Origin: Rhodocyclaceae bacterium | GTDB taxonomy: Bacteria; Pseudomonadota; Gammaproteobacteria; Burkholderiales; Rhodocyclaceae | Direction of reading: 5' to 3' | Assembly (NCBI GenBank): GCA_023150275.1 | Contig: JAKLLG010000002.1 | Span: forward strand, 324,511-388,510 | DNA length: 64,000 nt | Part shown: positions 44,880-56,992 of the stretch, one piece after another | Numbering within the stretch: the first letter of the stretch is position 1 | How the letters are laid out: the number at the start of each line of letters is the position of its first letter | Made by a program: the position numbers and the translations under genes | Notes under the pieces: generated by a model | Seen by the model: the letters and a program-made list of their open reading frames with translations, nothing else | Told to the model about the DNA's origin: nothing | Databases searched by the model: none

Positions 44880-45872
44880 GCTGGTGTTGCGCAACAGGAT
44901 GAGCAGCGCCCCTTCGCCGCCGTCGTGCGGCCGCGCCTGGCAGAAGGCGAGGATTTCCTCGCGCTGCATCAGCCAGCCGCGCGAGAGGTGCTTCAGCACC
45001 GGCTCGCGCCCCGGCGAGCCGAGGCCCTTGCCGTGGATCAGGCGCACGCAGCGGTAGCCGTGCTCCAGCGCCTCGTGCAGGAAATGGCCGAGCGCGCTGC
45101 GCGCTTCGTCGCGGGTGAAGCCGTGCAGGTCGAGTTCGGCCTGTACCACCCAGCGGCCGCGGCGCAGGTCGGTGAGCACGCGGCGCGGCAGGCCGTCGCG
45201 CAGGTGCACGCCCTCGTCGCCGATGTCGATGCGGTCTTCGAACGAGAGCGGTGCTTCGATCGATTCGCGCAATACGGCTGCTTCGTCTTCCTCGCGCTTG
45301 CGCGGGTGCGGTGGCGGCAGCGGGCGTTCGAGTGTGGCGCGATTGTGCTCGGGCAGCGGTGCAGCCGCGCCGACGGCGCAACGGAAGAGTGTGACAGGAT
45401 CGTGCTCGTTCTCTGGCAGCGGCGGCAGCGGGACGCCGTGCTCCGTCTGCGGTTCGTGCGCAGCGGCGTTGGCGGCGAGCAGCGGCGGCCGGGGTCTGCG
45501 GCGCGCATTGGTCATGTCGATGTCGATGCGGCCGCTATCTGTCAGCGGGGCGACGCCATCCATCGCCTCGCGGAAAAGCGCATCGGCGTCGTCGGGATCG
45601 ATGTTGCGGCGCCTTGGCGGCGCTTCCGGTTCGGGTTCCGCGGATCGAGGACGCGGAACCGGTGAGGGTCGCGGACGTTCGATCGGCGCATGATCGTCGG
45701 CAGCGAGCGGCACCGTGCCCGCGACTGCCTGCCTGAATGCGCTCAGATCATCCGCGTCGGAGCGCGTCGCGGAAACCCTTGGTGGCGCAGGCTTGACGGG
45801 GCCGCTTTCGCGCACCTTGCCGCGCAACGCGGTCAGCGCCCCGAAGGGTTCATCCTTGGGGCGCTTCGTCAT
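44868..45872 (-). CDS. Smr-domain protein with repeated N-terminal motifs
   Basis: A 334-residue protein with a C-terminal Smr (MutS2-related) domain (about 246-330): ELDLHGFTRDEA and LIHGKGLGS carry the LDLHG and HGxG motifs of the nuclease/RNA-binding fold. The N-terminal 230 residues are low-complexity, Pro/Arg-rich and contain three or four copies of a degenerate unit, D-x-x-x-(L)F-R-x-A-V-x-G-x-x-P-L, at about 41-57, 95-111, 157-173 and 196-215. Betaproteobacterial Smr proteins usually have one such motif. The biological role is unclear; RNA or DNA processing is likely. Confidence 0.85.
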   Translation of the reverse strand: MTKRPKDEPFGALTALRGKVRESGPVKPAPPRVSATRSDADDLSAFRQAVAGTVPLAADDHAPIERPRPSPVPRPRSAEPEPEAPPRRRNIDPDDADALFREAMDGVAPLTDSGRIDIDMTNARRRPRPPLLAANAAAHEPQTEHGVPLPPLPENEHDPVTLFRCAVGAAAPLPEHNRATLERPLPPPHPRKREEDEAAVLRESIEAPLSFEDRIDIGDEGVHLRDGLPRRVLTDLRRGRWVVQAELDLHGFTRDEARSALGHFLHEALEHGYRCVRLIHGKGLGSPGREPVLKHLSRGWLMQREEILAFCQARPHDGGEGALLILLRNTSKKG

Positions 45873-45878
45873 ATGGCT

Positions 45879-46856
<978 letters not shown>

Positions 46857-46884
46857 TCAGTTTGTGTGGATGGGCGAGCGCTGG

Positions 46885-46890
46885 ATTATA
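46885..46890 (-). promoter_or_regulatory. -10 element of the trxB promoter
   Basis: TATAAT on the minus strand, 44 bases before the trxB start codon. No good -35 is visible. Confidence 0.45.
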
Positions 46891-46945
46891 TAGCGCGCGC
46901 GGCATGCTACTGTGCCGATGCTGCTTGCCTTTTATGAAGCAGTCT

Positions 46946-46951
46946 TATAAT
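46946..46951 (+). promoter_or_regulatory. -10 element of the Crp/Fnr-family gene
   Basis: TATAAT 43 bases before the ATG; TTGCCT at 46925-46930 (15-base spacer) could be a weak -35. Confidence 0.45.
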
Positions 46952-46994
46952 TTGCCTACAACATGATGAATTTCTGAATAAAAAGGATTTCGGA

Positions 46995-47654
46995 ATGACG
47001 GGTGTGGGGACCAAAGGGCTGGTATTGCTGCGGACGATTCCGCTGTTCTGCGGCGTGCGCGATCCGCAACTCGAACAGATCGCTGGCGTGGCGAATCATC
47101 GCAAGGTCACGCGCGGCACAGTCATCGTGCGCTCGGGCGATCCGACCGACTCGCTGTATATCCTGATCAACGGCAGCGCTCGCGTGCTGAACAGCGATGA
47201 GGATGGGCGCGAGGTGATCCTGTCGATCCTCGGTCCCGGCGATTTCTTCGGCGAGATGGGGCTGATCGATGGCAGCCCACGCTCCGCCGACGTGGTTGCG
47301 GCCGAATCCTGCGAGATGCTGGTGATTTCCAAGGCCGATTTCAAGCGTTGCCTGCAGGAGAACTTCGAGGTGGCGCTGAACATCATGAAGCGGCTGGTCG
47401 AGCGCTTGCGCGAAGCCGATCGCAAGATCGAAAGCCTGGCGCTGATGGATGTCTATGGTCGTGTCGCCAAGCTGCTGCTCGATGTCTCGGAAATGCAGAG
47501 CGGCCGCCGGGTCATCCCGCGCCGGCTGACCAAGCAGGACATCGCCAAGATGATCGGCGCCTCGCGCGAGATGGTCAGCCGCGTGATGAAGGATCTGGAA
47601 GCCAGTGGCTATATCATCGTCGATGACGGAATCATCGTGCTCAACGAGAGTTGA
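46995..47654 (+). CDS. Crp/Fnr family transcriptional regulator (no Fe-S cysteine set)
   Basis: A 219-residue regulator: cyclic-nucleotide-type barrel (SGDPTDSLYILINGSARVL; GDFFGEMGLIDGSPRSADVV), a dimerisation helix, and a winged helix-turn-helix (LTKQDIAKMIGASREMVSRV). The barrel GEMGLIDGSPRSA resembles the cAMP-binding phosphate cassette, so it is closer to CRP than to FNR. The FNR-type N-terminal cysteine cluster is absent. AAAAAGGA precedes the ATG. Its targets are unknown. It is divergent from trxB and directly upstream of ftsK. Confidence 0.88.
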   Translation: MTGVGTKGLVLLRTIPLFCGVRDPQLEQIAGVANHRKVTRGTVIVRSGDPTDSLYILINGSARVLNSDEDGREVILSILGPGDFFGEMGLIDGSPRSADVVAAESCEMLVISKADFKRCLQENFEVALNIMKRLVERLREADRKIESLALMDVYGRVAKLLLDVSEMQSGRRVIPRRLTKQDIAKMIGASREMVSRVMKDLEASGYIIVDDGIIVLNES

Positions 47655-47677
47655 GCCGGCACCTGGCTGCCCACGGG

Positions 47678-47683
47678 TATAAT
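47678..47683 (+). promoter_or_regulatory. -10 element of the ftsK promoter
   Basis: TATAAT about 30 bases before the ftsK start codon, in the 58-base gap after the regulator gene. The -35 is not clear. Confidence 0.45.
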
Positions 47684-47712
47684 CGGTTTTTGTTTCTCCA
47701 TCCCCCGAACCC

Positions 47713-50019
47713 TTGAAAGCCAAGACCCTCACCCGCGGCACCGCGCCTGGCCCGCTTCCGGAAAAGATCGCCCTGATACTCCAGGAATCGCGCTGGCTGG
47801 CGCTGGTGGTGCTTGCGGGTTTTCTCTCGCTGGCACTGGTCGGCTACCACCCGGAAGATCCGGGCTGGTCGCGTGCAGTGCATTCGTCGGTGCTGCATAA
47901 CCCCGCTGGGCGTGCCGGTGCCTGGGTTTCCGATCTGTTGCTCTACCTCTTCGGTCTTTCCGCCTGGTGGTGGGTGATGCTGTGCGCCGCGATCGTCTGG
48001 TGGGGCTATCGCCGTCTCGACGGCCTGCGACATGGCGACCGCCGTCCGCTCGCCATCGCGCTGGCTGGTTTCGTTGTCCTGCTCGTATCCAGCAGCGCGC
48101 TCGAACATCTGCGTTTCCACACGCTGCCGGTTGCGCTGCCCCTCTCTCCCGGGGGCATGCTCGGGCTTGAAACGGGCGATCTGGCGATGCGCTATCTCGG
48201 CTTCACGGGCGCAACCCTGCTGCTGCTGGCCATGATCGCCGTCGGTTGGAGCCTGTTCTCGGGCATGTCCTGGCTGATGGCTGCCGAGCGCGTCGGTGGC
48301 TTGCTCGAAGGCACGTATCTCGGTGCGCGCAATCTGGTCGAAACCTGGCAGGATCGACGCATCGGTCGCGAAGTCGCGCAGCAGCGCGAGGCGGTCGTCG
48401 AAGTTGAGCGCGAGCGGGTCGAGCAGCACGAGCCGATCATCATCGAAATTTCCGAGCCCGTTATCGAAGTCTCGAAAAAGGTCGAAAAGCGCATCGAGCG
48501 TGAGCGGCAGGCACCGCTGTTCCCCGAAGTGGTCGATGGCGGCATGTTGCCGCCGCTGCACCTGCTGGCGCCGGCGCCAGCACAGACCGAACGGCCGACG
48601 CCCGAAACGCTCGAATTCACGTCGCGCCTGATCGAGCGGAAACTCGCCGAGTTCGGCGTGCAGGTGCAGGTCGTCGCGGCCTATCCTGGCCCGGTGATCA
48701 CACGCTACGAAATCGAGCCGGCCGTCGGCGTGAAGGGCGCGCAGATCGTCAATCTGGCGCGCGATCTGGCGCGGGCGCTGGCCCTGGTGTCGATCCGCGT
48801 CGTCGAAACGGTACCGGGCAAATCGTGCATGGCGCTTGAACTGCCCAATCCGAAGCGGCAGACCGTGCGCCTTTCCGAGATCATTTCCAGCAAGGCCTAT
48901 CAGGACATGGCCTCGCCGCTGACGCTGACGCTTGGCAAGGACATCGCCGGCCAGCCGGTGGTGGCCGATCTCGCCAAAATGCCGCATCTGCTGGTGGCGG
49001 GTACGACCGGCTCGGGCAAGTCGGTCGGCATCAACGCGATGATCCTTTCCATGATCTACAAGTCCGAACCCGAGAAGGTGCGGTTGATCATGGTCGATCC
49101 GAAAATGCTCGAACTCTCCATTTACGAGGGCATTCCGCACCTGCTGGCACCGGTGGTCACCGACATGAAGCAGGCGGCCAATGCGCTGCACTGGTGCGTC
49201 GGCGAGATGGAGAAGCGTTACAAGCTGATGAGCGCGATGGGCGTGCGCAACCTGTCCGGCTTCAACAGCAAGATCAAGGACGCCGAGAAGCGCGGCGAGA
49301 AGATCCCGAACCCGCTGTCGCTGACGCCGGAAGCGCCGGAACCGCTGAAGACGCTGCCCCATATTGTCGTCGTCATCGACGAGCTGGCCGATCTGATGAT
49401 GGTCGTCGGCAAGAAGGTCGAGGAACTGATCGCCCGTCTGGCGCAGAAGGCACGCGCTTCGGGCATCCATTTGATCCTCGCCACGCAGCGTCCGTCGGTC
49501 GACGTCATTACCGGCCTGATCAAGGCCAACATCCCGACACGGATTTCGTTCCAGGTGTCCTCGAAAATCGACTCGCGCACCATCCTCGACCAGATGGGCG
49601 CCGAGGCGCTGCTCGGCCAGGGCGACATGCTGTGGCTGGCGCCGGGGACCGGCTACCCGACGCGGGTGCATGGCGCCTTTGTCGCCGACGACGAGGTGCA
49701 CCATGTCGTCGATTACCTGAAGAAGGTCGGTGTGCCGGAGTATGTCGAGGGCGTTCTGACCGGAGCGGGCGGTGATGACGAAGAAGGCGGCGAAGGGGGG
49801 AGCGATGCCGGTGATGCGGAGAGTGATCCGCTCTACGACCAGGCGGTCGATATCGTTCTCAAGAACCGTCGTGCGTCGATCTCGCTGGTGCAACGCCATC
49901 TGCGCATCGGCTATAACCGCTCGGCGCGGCTGATCGAGGCCATGGAAAAGGCCGGCCTCGTCTCGGCGATGGATGGTCGCGGCGGCCGTGAAGTGCTGGC
50001 GAGGAAGCAGGAAGAGTAA
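47713..50019 (+). CDS. ftsK: DNA translocase FtsK
   Basis: A 768-residue divisome translocase. It has about four N-terminal membrane helices (residues 25-190), a short Pro/Glu linker, a RecA-like motor with Walker [11 protein letters not shown] (about 430-439) and Walker [17 protein letters not shown], then a C-terminal gamma winged helix ([20 protein letters not shown]) that reads KOPS. The linker is much shorter than in E. coli FtsK, as in many Betaproteobacteria. The start is a TTG at 47713. lolA overlaps its stop by one base. Confidence 0.94.
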   Translation: MKAKTLTRGTAPGPLPEKIALILQESRWLALVVLAGFLSLALVGYHPEDPGWSRAVHSSVLHNPAGRAGAWVSDLLLYLFGLSAWWWVMLCAAIVWWGYRRLDGLRHGDRRPLAIALAGFVVLLVSSSALEHLRFHTLPVALPLSPGGMLGLETGDLAMRYLGFTGATLLLLAMIAVGWSLFSGMSWLMAAERVGGLLEGTYLGARNLVETWQDRRIGREVAQQREAVVEVERERVEQHEPIIIEISEPVIEVSKKVEKRIERERQAPLFPEVVDGGMLPPLHLLAPAPAQTERPTPETLEFTSRLIERKLAEFGVQVQVVAAYPGPVITRYEIEPAVGVKGAQIVNLARDLARALALVSIRVVETVPGKSCMALELPNPKRQTVRLSEIISSKAYQDMASPLTLTLGKDIAGQPVVADLAKMPHLLVAGTTGSGKSVGINAMILSMIYKSEPEKVRLIMVDPKMLELSIYEGIPHLLAPVVTDMKQAANALHWCVGEMEKRYKLMSAMGVRNLSGFNSKIKDAEKRGEKIPNPLSLTPEAPEPLKTLPHIVVVIDELADLMMVVGKKVEELIARLAQKARASGIHLILATQRPSVDVITGLIKANIPTRISFQVSSKIDSRTILDQMGAEALLGQGDMLWLAPGTGYPTRVHGAFVADDEVHHVVDYLKKVGVPEYVEGVLTGAGGDDEEGGEGGSDAGDAESDPLYDQAVDIVLKNRRASISLVQRHLRIGYNRSARLIEAMEKAGLVSAMDGRGGREVLARKQEE

Positions 50020-50654
50020 TGCGTGAAGGGGTGATGATGCGCCGACTGCTGCTTGCCTCCGCGCTTGCGCTGGTCACCGTGAGTGCACGCGCCGACGCCG
50101 TCGACCGCCTGCGCGCCTTCCTCGAAACAACGAAGCTGCTGCGCGCCGATTTCACGCAGACGGTGATGCCGAAGAATGGCCGCAAGCCGCAGTTCTCCTC
50201 GGGCAGCATGGCGATTGCCCGTCCGCACAAGTTCCGCTGGCAGATTGAGAAACCCTACCCGCAACTGATCGTCGGCGATGGCGAGAAGGTCTGGCTGCAC
50301 GATCCCGAACTGAATCAGGTCACGGTGAAGAAGCAGGGTGCCGCGCTTGCCGGTTCGCCGGCGGCGTTGCTCGCCGGCGAAGGCATCGCCGTGCTCGAGA
50401 AATCCTTCGTGCTGAAGGATGCGGGCTTGCAGGACGGTCTTGAATGGCTGGACGCGACGCCAAAGAATACCGACAGCGGTTTCGAGAAGGTGCGCATCGG
50501 CTTTGCCGGTGCCGAGCTGCGTGCGATGGAACTCACCGACAGCTTCGGCCAGCAGACTTCGCTGCAGTTCTCGAAAGTCGAGAAGAACCCGGCTCTCGCT
50601 GCATCGACCTTCCGCTTCGTGCCGCCCAAGGGGGCGGATGTCCTTGGCGACTGA
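50019..50654 (+). CDS. lolA: Outer-membrane lipoprotein carrier protein LolA
   Basis: A 211-residue periplasmic lipoprotein chaperone: signal peptide (through SARA), then the LolA fold with LLRADFTQTV, FRWQIEKPYPQLIVGDGEKV and the C-terminal SLQFSKVEKNPALAASTFRF. It carries lipoproteins from LolCDE to LolB. The start could be 50019 (overlapping ftsK, TAATG) or the ATGs at 50034/50037, which fit a normal signal peptide (MRRLLLASALALV) with GAAGGGG upstream. Confidence 0.93.
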   Translation: MREGVMMRRLLLASALALVTVSARADAVDRLRAFLETTKLLRADFTQTVMPKNGRKPQFSSGSMAIARPHKFRWQIEKPYPQLIVGDGEKVWLHDPELNQVTVKKQGAALAGSPAALLAGEGIAVLEKSFVLKDAGLQDGLEWLDATPKNTDSGFEKVRIGFAGAELRAMELTDSFGQQTSLQFSKVEKNPALAASTFRFVPPKGADVLGD

Positions 50655-50672
50655 GGCTCGGTGACTGAAGGC

Positions 50673-50701
50673 TTGCTTCGCCGCGGGCCGCTCGCTATAG
50701 T
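50673..50701 (+). promoter_or_regulatory. Promoter of the TA operon
   Basis: TTGCTT (50673-50678) and TATAGT (50696-50701) are separated by 17 bases. The palindromic operator begins four bases after the -10, covering the expected start of transcription. Confidence 0.6.
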
Positions 50702-50704
50702 GGC

Positions 50705-50720
50705 TGCTACAAATGTAGCA
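50705..50720 (+). promoter_or_regulatory. Palindromic operator of the TA pair
   Basis: TGCTACA-AA-TGTAGCA is a perfect seven-base inverted repeat 20 bases before the antitoxin ATG. Type II antitoxins bind such sites to autoregulate. Confidence 0.65.
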
Positions 50721-50739
50721 AACTGATTCGAGGTGAAGC

Positions 50740-50973
50740 ATGGGCATGCCGGTACGCATTGACGATACCCTCTACGAGCAAGCGAAAGCGCAGGCACAAG
50801 CCGAGCGCCGCACGATTGCCGGACAGATCGAGTTCTGGGCGATGGTCGGCAAGGCCGCGCTCGACAACCCTGACCTACCGATTGATTTCGTACGCGACCT
50901 GTTGGTGGCACGTGCCGAAGGACCGGCGTTGGCGACGCCCTTCGTCCCGGAAGGTCGGCGCGAGACGCAATGA
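50740..50973 (+). CDS. ParD-like (ribbon-helix-helix) antitoxin
   Basis: A 77-residue protein starting MPVRIDDTLYEQAKAQAQAE, matching ParD-like TA antitoxins with an N-terminal DNA-binding part (ERRTIAGQIEFWAMVGKAAL) and a toxin-binding C-terminus. GAGGTGAAG lies before the ATG (50740; a second ATG at 50746 is possible). It overlaps the toxin gene by four bases (ATGA). A palindromic operator upstream supports autoregulation. Confidence 0.82.
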   Translation: MGMPVRIDDTLYEQAKAQAQAERRTIAGQIEFWAMVGKAALDNPDLPIDFVRDLLVARAEGPALATPFVPEGRRETQ

Positions 50974-51245
50974 CCGTTCAGGTTGTCCAGAGCGCGGCTT
51001 TCCGTCGTGCCTACAAACGTCTGCATGCGAACCAGAAGGCCGACGTTGATGATGCGGTCGGCGTCATTGTCGCCAACCCGACGCTTGGTGAGGCGAAGAA
51101 GGGTGACCTGGCGGGCGTCTTCGTACACAAGTTCAAATGCTGCGGCCAGTTGATGCTGCTTGCCTACGAGTACGATCCGGCGACCCGTCTGTTGCTGCTT
51201 CTTGGATCGCACGAGAACTTCTACCCTGAGCTGAAGCGCGGCTAG
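50970..51245 (+). CDS. RelE/ParE-family toxin
   Basis: A 91-residue RelE/ParE-fold protein: [20 protein letters not shown] in the N-terminal helices and a [19 protein letters not shown] strand pair, ending [12 protein letters not shown]. Depending on subgroup it would cleave ribosome-bound mRNA or inhibit gyrase; the sequence alone does not decide. It is coupled to the antitoxin by overlap. Confidence 0.83.
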   Translation: MTVQVVQSAAFRRAYKRLHANQKADVDDAVGVIVANPTLGEAKKGDLAGVFVHKFKCCGQLMLLAYEYDPATRLLLLLGSHENFYPELKRG

Positions 51246-51266
51246 GCGCTTGCCGATTTCGTCGAA

Positions 51267-52607
51267 ATGACCGACCTTTTCTCGATTCCCTCTGATCCTG
51301 CTGCGGAACAGCCCTTCGCTCCGCTCGCCGAGCAGTTGCGCCCGCGGACGCTGGACGAGGTGGTCGGCCAGTCGCACCTGCTCGGGCCGGGCAAGCCGCT
51401 GCGGCTGGCGTTCGAGGCCGGTCAGCCGCATTCGATGATTCTCTGGGGGCCGCCGGGTGTCGGCAAGACGACGCTGGCGCGGCTGATGGCCGATGCCTTC
51501 GATGCCGACTTCATCGCGCTCTCCGCCGTGCTTTCCGGCGTCAAGGAAATCCGCGAGGCGATCGCTCGCGCCGAGATGACGCGCGGGCAGGGGCGGCGGA
51601 CGATCCTCTTCGTCGACGAGGTGCACCGCTTCAACAAGTCGCAGCAGGACGCCTTCCTGCCTTTCGTCGAATCCGGGCTGGTGACCTTCGTCGGGGCGAC
51701 GACCGAGAACCCGTCGTTCGAGGTCAATTCGGCGCTGCTCTCGCGCGCCTCGGTCTATACGCTGCAGTCGCTTTCCGAAGACGAGATGGGCCAGCTCTTC
51801 GACCGCGCCGCGAGCAGCGCACTGGCCGGCCTCGCCTTCGACGAGGCGGCGCGCGGGCGCCTGTGCGGCGTCGCCGACGGCGATGCGCGGAAGCTGCTCA
51901 ACCTGCTCGAACAGATCCGCACCGCGGCGCAGGCCACCGGTCGCGACACGGTCGACGGCGATTTCGTCAACGCCACGCTGGCCCAGCAGCTGCGCCGCTT
52001 CGACAAGGGCGGCGACGCCTTCTACGACCAGATCTCGGCGCTGCACAAATCGGTGCGCGGCTCCGACCCGGATGCCGCGCTGTACTGGTACTGCCGCATG
52101 CTCGACGGCGGCGCTGATCCGCGCTACCTCGCCCGGCGCATCCTGCGCATGGCCTGGGAGGACATCGGTCTCGCCGATCCGCGCGGCGCCGAGATCGCAT
52201 TGTCGGCGGCGGAAACCTACGAGCGGCTCGGCTCGCCCGAGGGCGAGCTGGCGCTGGCCAACGCGGTGGTCTATCTCGCCGTCGCCGCGAAATCGAATGC
52301 CGCCTACAACGCCTACAACGCGGCGCGCGCCTTCATTGCCGACGATGGTTCGCGGCCGGTGCCGTTGCATCTGCGCAACGCGCCGACCAAGCTGATGAAG
52401 GAAATGGGCTTCGGCAAGGAATACCGTTACGCGCATGACGAAGCCGAGGGCTATGCGGCTGGCGAAACCTACTTTCCGGAAGGCATGAAGCCGCAACGCT
52501 GGTACAAGCCGGTGGCGCGCGGGCTCGAAACGAAGATCGGCGAGAAGCTCGCGCACCTGCGCCAGCTCGACGCCGCAGCCCGCAAGAAGGGGCGCGGCGG
52601 TGAGTGA
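51267..52607 (+). CDS. rarA: Replication-associated recombination protein RarA (MgsA)
   Basis: A 446-residue AAA+ ATPase of the RarA/MgsA/WRNIP1 family acting at stalled forks. It has Walker [15 protein letters not shown] (about residues 58-71), Walker [18 protein letters not shown], sensor [13 protein letters not shown], and a C-terminal tetramerisation domain ([13 protein letters not shown]). It overlaps the DUF4126 gene by eight bases. The order lolA-rarA-serS is common in proteobacteria; here the TA pair and DUF4126 are inserted. Confidence 0.94.
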   Translation: MTDLFSIPSDPAAEQPFAPLAEQLRPRTLDEVVGQSHLLGPGKPLRLAFEAGQPHSMILWGPPGVGKTTLARLMADAFDADFIALSAVLSGVKEIREAIARAEMTRGQGRRTILFVDEVHRFNKSQQDAFLPFVESGLVTFVGATTENPSFEVNSALLSRASVYTLQSLSEDEMGQLFDRAASSALAGLAFDEAARGRLCGVADGDARKLLNLLEQIRTAAQATGRDTVDGDFVNATLAQQLRRFDKGGDAFYDQISALHKSVRGSDPDAALYWYCRMLDGGADPRYLARRILRMAWEDIGLADPRGAEIALSAAETYERLGSPEGELALANAVVYLAVAAKSNAAYNAYNAARAFIADDGSRPVPLHLRNAPTKLMKEMGFGKEYRYAHDEAEGYAAGETYFPEGMKPQRWYKPVARGLETKIGEKLAHLRQLDAAARKKGRGGE

Positions 52608-53244
52608 CCCCGTCTCGCTCGTGCAGACGGTGGCGCTTGCCGCCGGACTGGCCTGGGCAAGCGGGCTGCGCCTCTACCTGGTGCTCTTCCTCGCCGGGCT
52701 GCTTTCGCACCTCGGCTATCTGCAACTGCCCGAGAACCTGAGGATTCTTGAGAATCCGCTGGTTATGGGCGCGAGCGGCGTCCTGCTCGTTGCCGAAGCG
52801 ATCGCCGACAAGGTGCCGGGCTTCGATTCGTTCTGGGATTCCTTGCAGACCTTTGTGCGTATCCCCGCCGGCGCGCTGCTCGCCGCGTTCTCGCTTGGCA
52901 CGGCTGATCCGGCGCTGCTGCTGGCAGCGGGCCTGATCGGCGGCACCATCACCGCCGGCACTGCACTTTCCAAGGCCGGCGGGCGGCTGGCGATCAACAC
53001 TTCGCCGGAGCCGTTCAGCAACTGGGCCGCTTCGGTCAGCGAGGAAGCCGCGGTGCTCGGCGGTTTCTGGCTGATGCTCACGCAACCGTGGGTCTTTCTC
53101 GGCGTGCTCGCGCTCTTCCTGGCGCTGCTCGTCTGGCTGTTGCCGAGACTGTGGCGTTTCCTGCGTGCTGCGATCACCCGCATTGCCCGCTTCTTCCGCA
53201 CGGGCACCGGGGGCGGCTCGGACGTCACGCCGCCTCGCGTATAA
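52600..53244 (+). CDS. DUF4126 domain membrane protein
   Basis: A 214-residue membrane protein with about five helices: AAGLAWASGLRLYLVLFLAG at the start, then GFDSFWDSLQTFVRIPAG and AGLIGGTITAGTALSKAGGR, all typical of DUF4126. The function is unknown. It begins with a GTG inside the rarA 3' end (eight-base overlap) and has a Pro/Gly tail. The serS promoter follows immediately. Confidence 0.85.
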   Translation: MSDPVSLVQTVALAAGLAWASGLRLYLVLFLAGLLSHLGYLQLPENLRILENPLVMGASGVLLVAEAIADKVPGFDSFWDSLQTFVRIPAGALLAAFSLGTADPALLLAAGLIGGTITAGTALSKAGGRLAINTSPEPFSNWAASVSEEAAVLGGFWLMLTQPWVFLGVLALFLALLVWLLPRLWRFLRAAITRIARFFRTGTGGGSDVTPPRV

Positions 53245-53245
53245 T
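53240..53245 (+). promoter_or_regulatory. -10 element of the serS promoter
   Basis: TATAAT 49 bases before the serS ATG, overlapping the DUF4126 stop. The -35 is not clear. Confidence 0.45.
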
Positions 53246-53278
53246 CCCGGCTTTCGCCGCCAGTGCGGCACTCACTGA

Positions 53279-55930
<2,652 letters not shown>

Positions 55931-55931
<1 letters not shown>

Positions 55932-55958
55932 TGTCGGTTTTCGTTCTTGTGCTATACT
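55931..55958 (+). promoter_or_regulatory. Promoter of tRNA-Ser
   Basis: TTGTCG (55931-55936), 16-base spacer, TATACT (55953-55958). The tRNA 5' end is 14 bases after the -10. The -35 overlaps the mltF start codon on the opposite strand. Confidence 0.6.
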
Positions 55959-55971
55959 GCGCGCCTTTCGC

Positions 55972-56059
<88 letters not shown>

Positions 56060-56073
56060 AGCCACACACAAAC

Positions 56074-56097
56074 AAGCGCCTTTCGGGGCGCTTTTTT
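56074..56097 (+). terminator. Terminator of tRNA-Ser
   Basis: AAGCGCC (56074-56080) pairs with GGCGCTT (56087-56093) around a six-base loop, leading into a T6 run (56092-56097). It lies 15 bases after the CCA end. Confidence 0.88.
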
Positions 56098-56248
56098 GTT
56101 GTCTGCGCTGTAGCGATGCGGTTTGCAGGAAGCGTCGCTTCAGCGCAGAATCAGTTCCCCCGCAATTCTACCCTTCACACCACTGGCAAGCTCCGTTTCC
56201 AGGCTTGAACCGCAGGTGACGCGTCCGGATTTTTGATCTTCCTCAGTT

Positions 56249-56273
56249 CTGGCCGGATTTGCGGCCAGCTTTT
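56249..56273 (+). terminator. Terminator-like hairpin before the DUF47 gene
   Basis: CTGGCCG (56249-56255) pairs with CGGCCAG (56262-56268), followed by CTTTT. No gene ends just upstream, so it may close a small transcript or read-through from the tRNA gene. I see no open reading frame or RNA family between 56098 and 56335. Confidence 0.4.
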
Positions 56274-56308
56274 GCGGCGCAGCATGGCAACTGGTGATAA
56301 ACTCGCGC

Positions 56309-56337
56309 CCGTCACAAAAACGTAACGGGGCTGTAAT
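56309..56337 (+). promoter_or_regulatory. Candidate Pho box (three half-sites) at the DUF47 start
   Basis: Half-sites CCGTCAC (56309), ACGTAAC (56320) and CTGTAAT (56331) are spaced exactly 11 bases apart, as in PhoB boxes (CTGTCAT-N4 repeats). The last overlaps the ATG at 56336. This position suits PhoB repression more than activation, as reported for rhizobial orfA-pit. Confidence 0.5.
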
Positions 56338-56974
56338 GTTCGGACGCCTGATGCCCAAAGAGGGCAAGTTTTTCGATCTGTTCGACGCCCACGCCGAACT
56401 GATCGTTGAGGGAGCGCAACAACTCGTCGCGATGATGACGGCGCTGGCCAGTGGCCGCGACGGCGTGGAGGGTTACTCGGCCGCGATCGACAAGGCAGAA
56501 ACTTCGGCCGACAAGATCACCCACGAGACGATCTCGCAGTTGCACAAGACCTTCATCACGCCGCTCGATCGTGACGAAATCCATCAGCTGATCACGCGCA
56601 TGGATGACATCCTCGATCTCACGCAGGATGTCGCGCAAACCGTGGCGCTCTACGACATCCAGCGCGCCACGCCCGAATCGATCACGCTGGCGCAGATCAC
56701 CCTGTCCTGCTGCGAACGCGTCAAGACAGCGGTCAACCTGCTGCACTCGATGGATAACGCGCAGGCGATTCTTGCCACCTGCCGCGAGATCGATCAGTTT
56801 GAGTCGGATGCCGATCGCGTGATGCGTGGCGCCATGTCAAAACTGTTCCGCGACGAGCCCGATGTGCGCCAGCTGATCAAGCTGAAGGCGACATACGAAC
56901 TGCTCGAAACCATCACCGATCGCTGCGAGGACGTTGCCAACGTCATCGAGGGCATCGTCCTCGAAAACTCCTGA
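56336..56974 (+). CDS. DUF47 family (PhoU-like) Pit accessory protein
   Basis: A 212-residue helical protein starting MFGRLMPKEGKFFDLFDAHA, the DUF47/UPF0111 signature, related to PhoU. These proteins regulate or assist the adjacent PiT phosphate carrier. The downstream pit gene starts 18 bases after the stop. The start at 56336 fits the family; an in-frame ATG at 56294 would add residues without similarity. Confidence 0.9.
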   Translation: MFGRLMPKEGKFFDLFDAHAELIVEGAQQLVAMMTALASGRDGVEGYSAAIDKAETSADKITHETISQLHKTFITPLDRDEIHQLITRMDDILDLTQDVAQTVALYDIQRATPESITLAQITLSCCERVKTAVNLLHSMDNAQAILATCREIDQFESDADRVMRGAMSKLFRDEPDVRQLIKLKATYELLETITDRCEDVANVIEGIVLENS

Positions 56975-56992
56975 GTCGGGTCCGCCCACGAC

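Noticed and set aside
47641..49899. A 752-codon minus-strand frame opposite ftsK
   Set aside because: Shadow of the high-GC ftsK gene with His/Arg/Gln-rich content and no motif.
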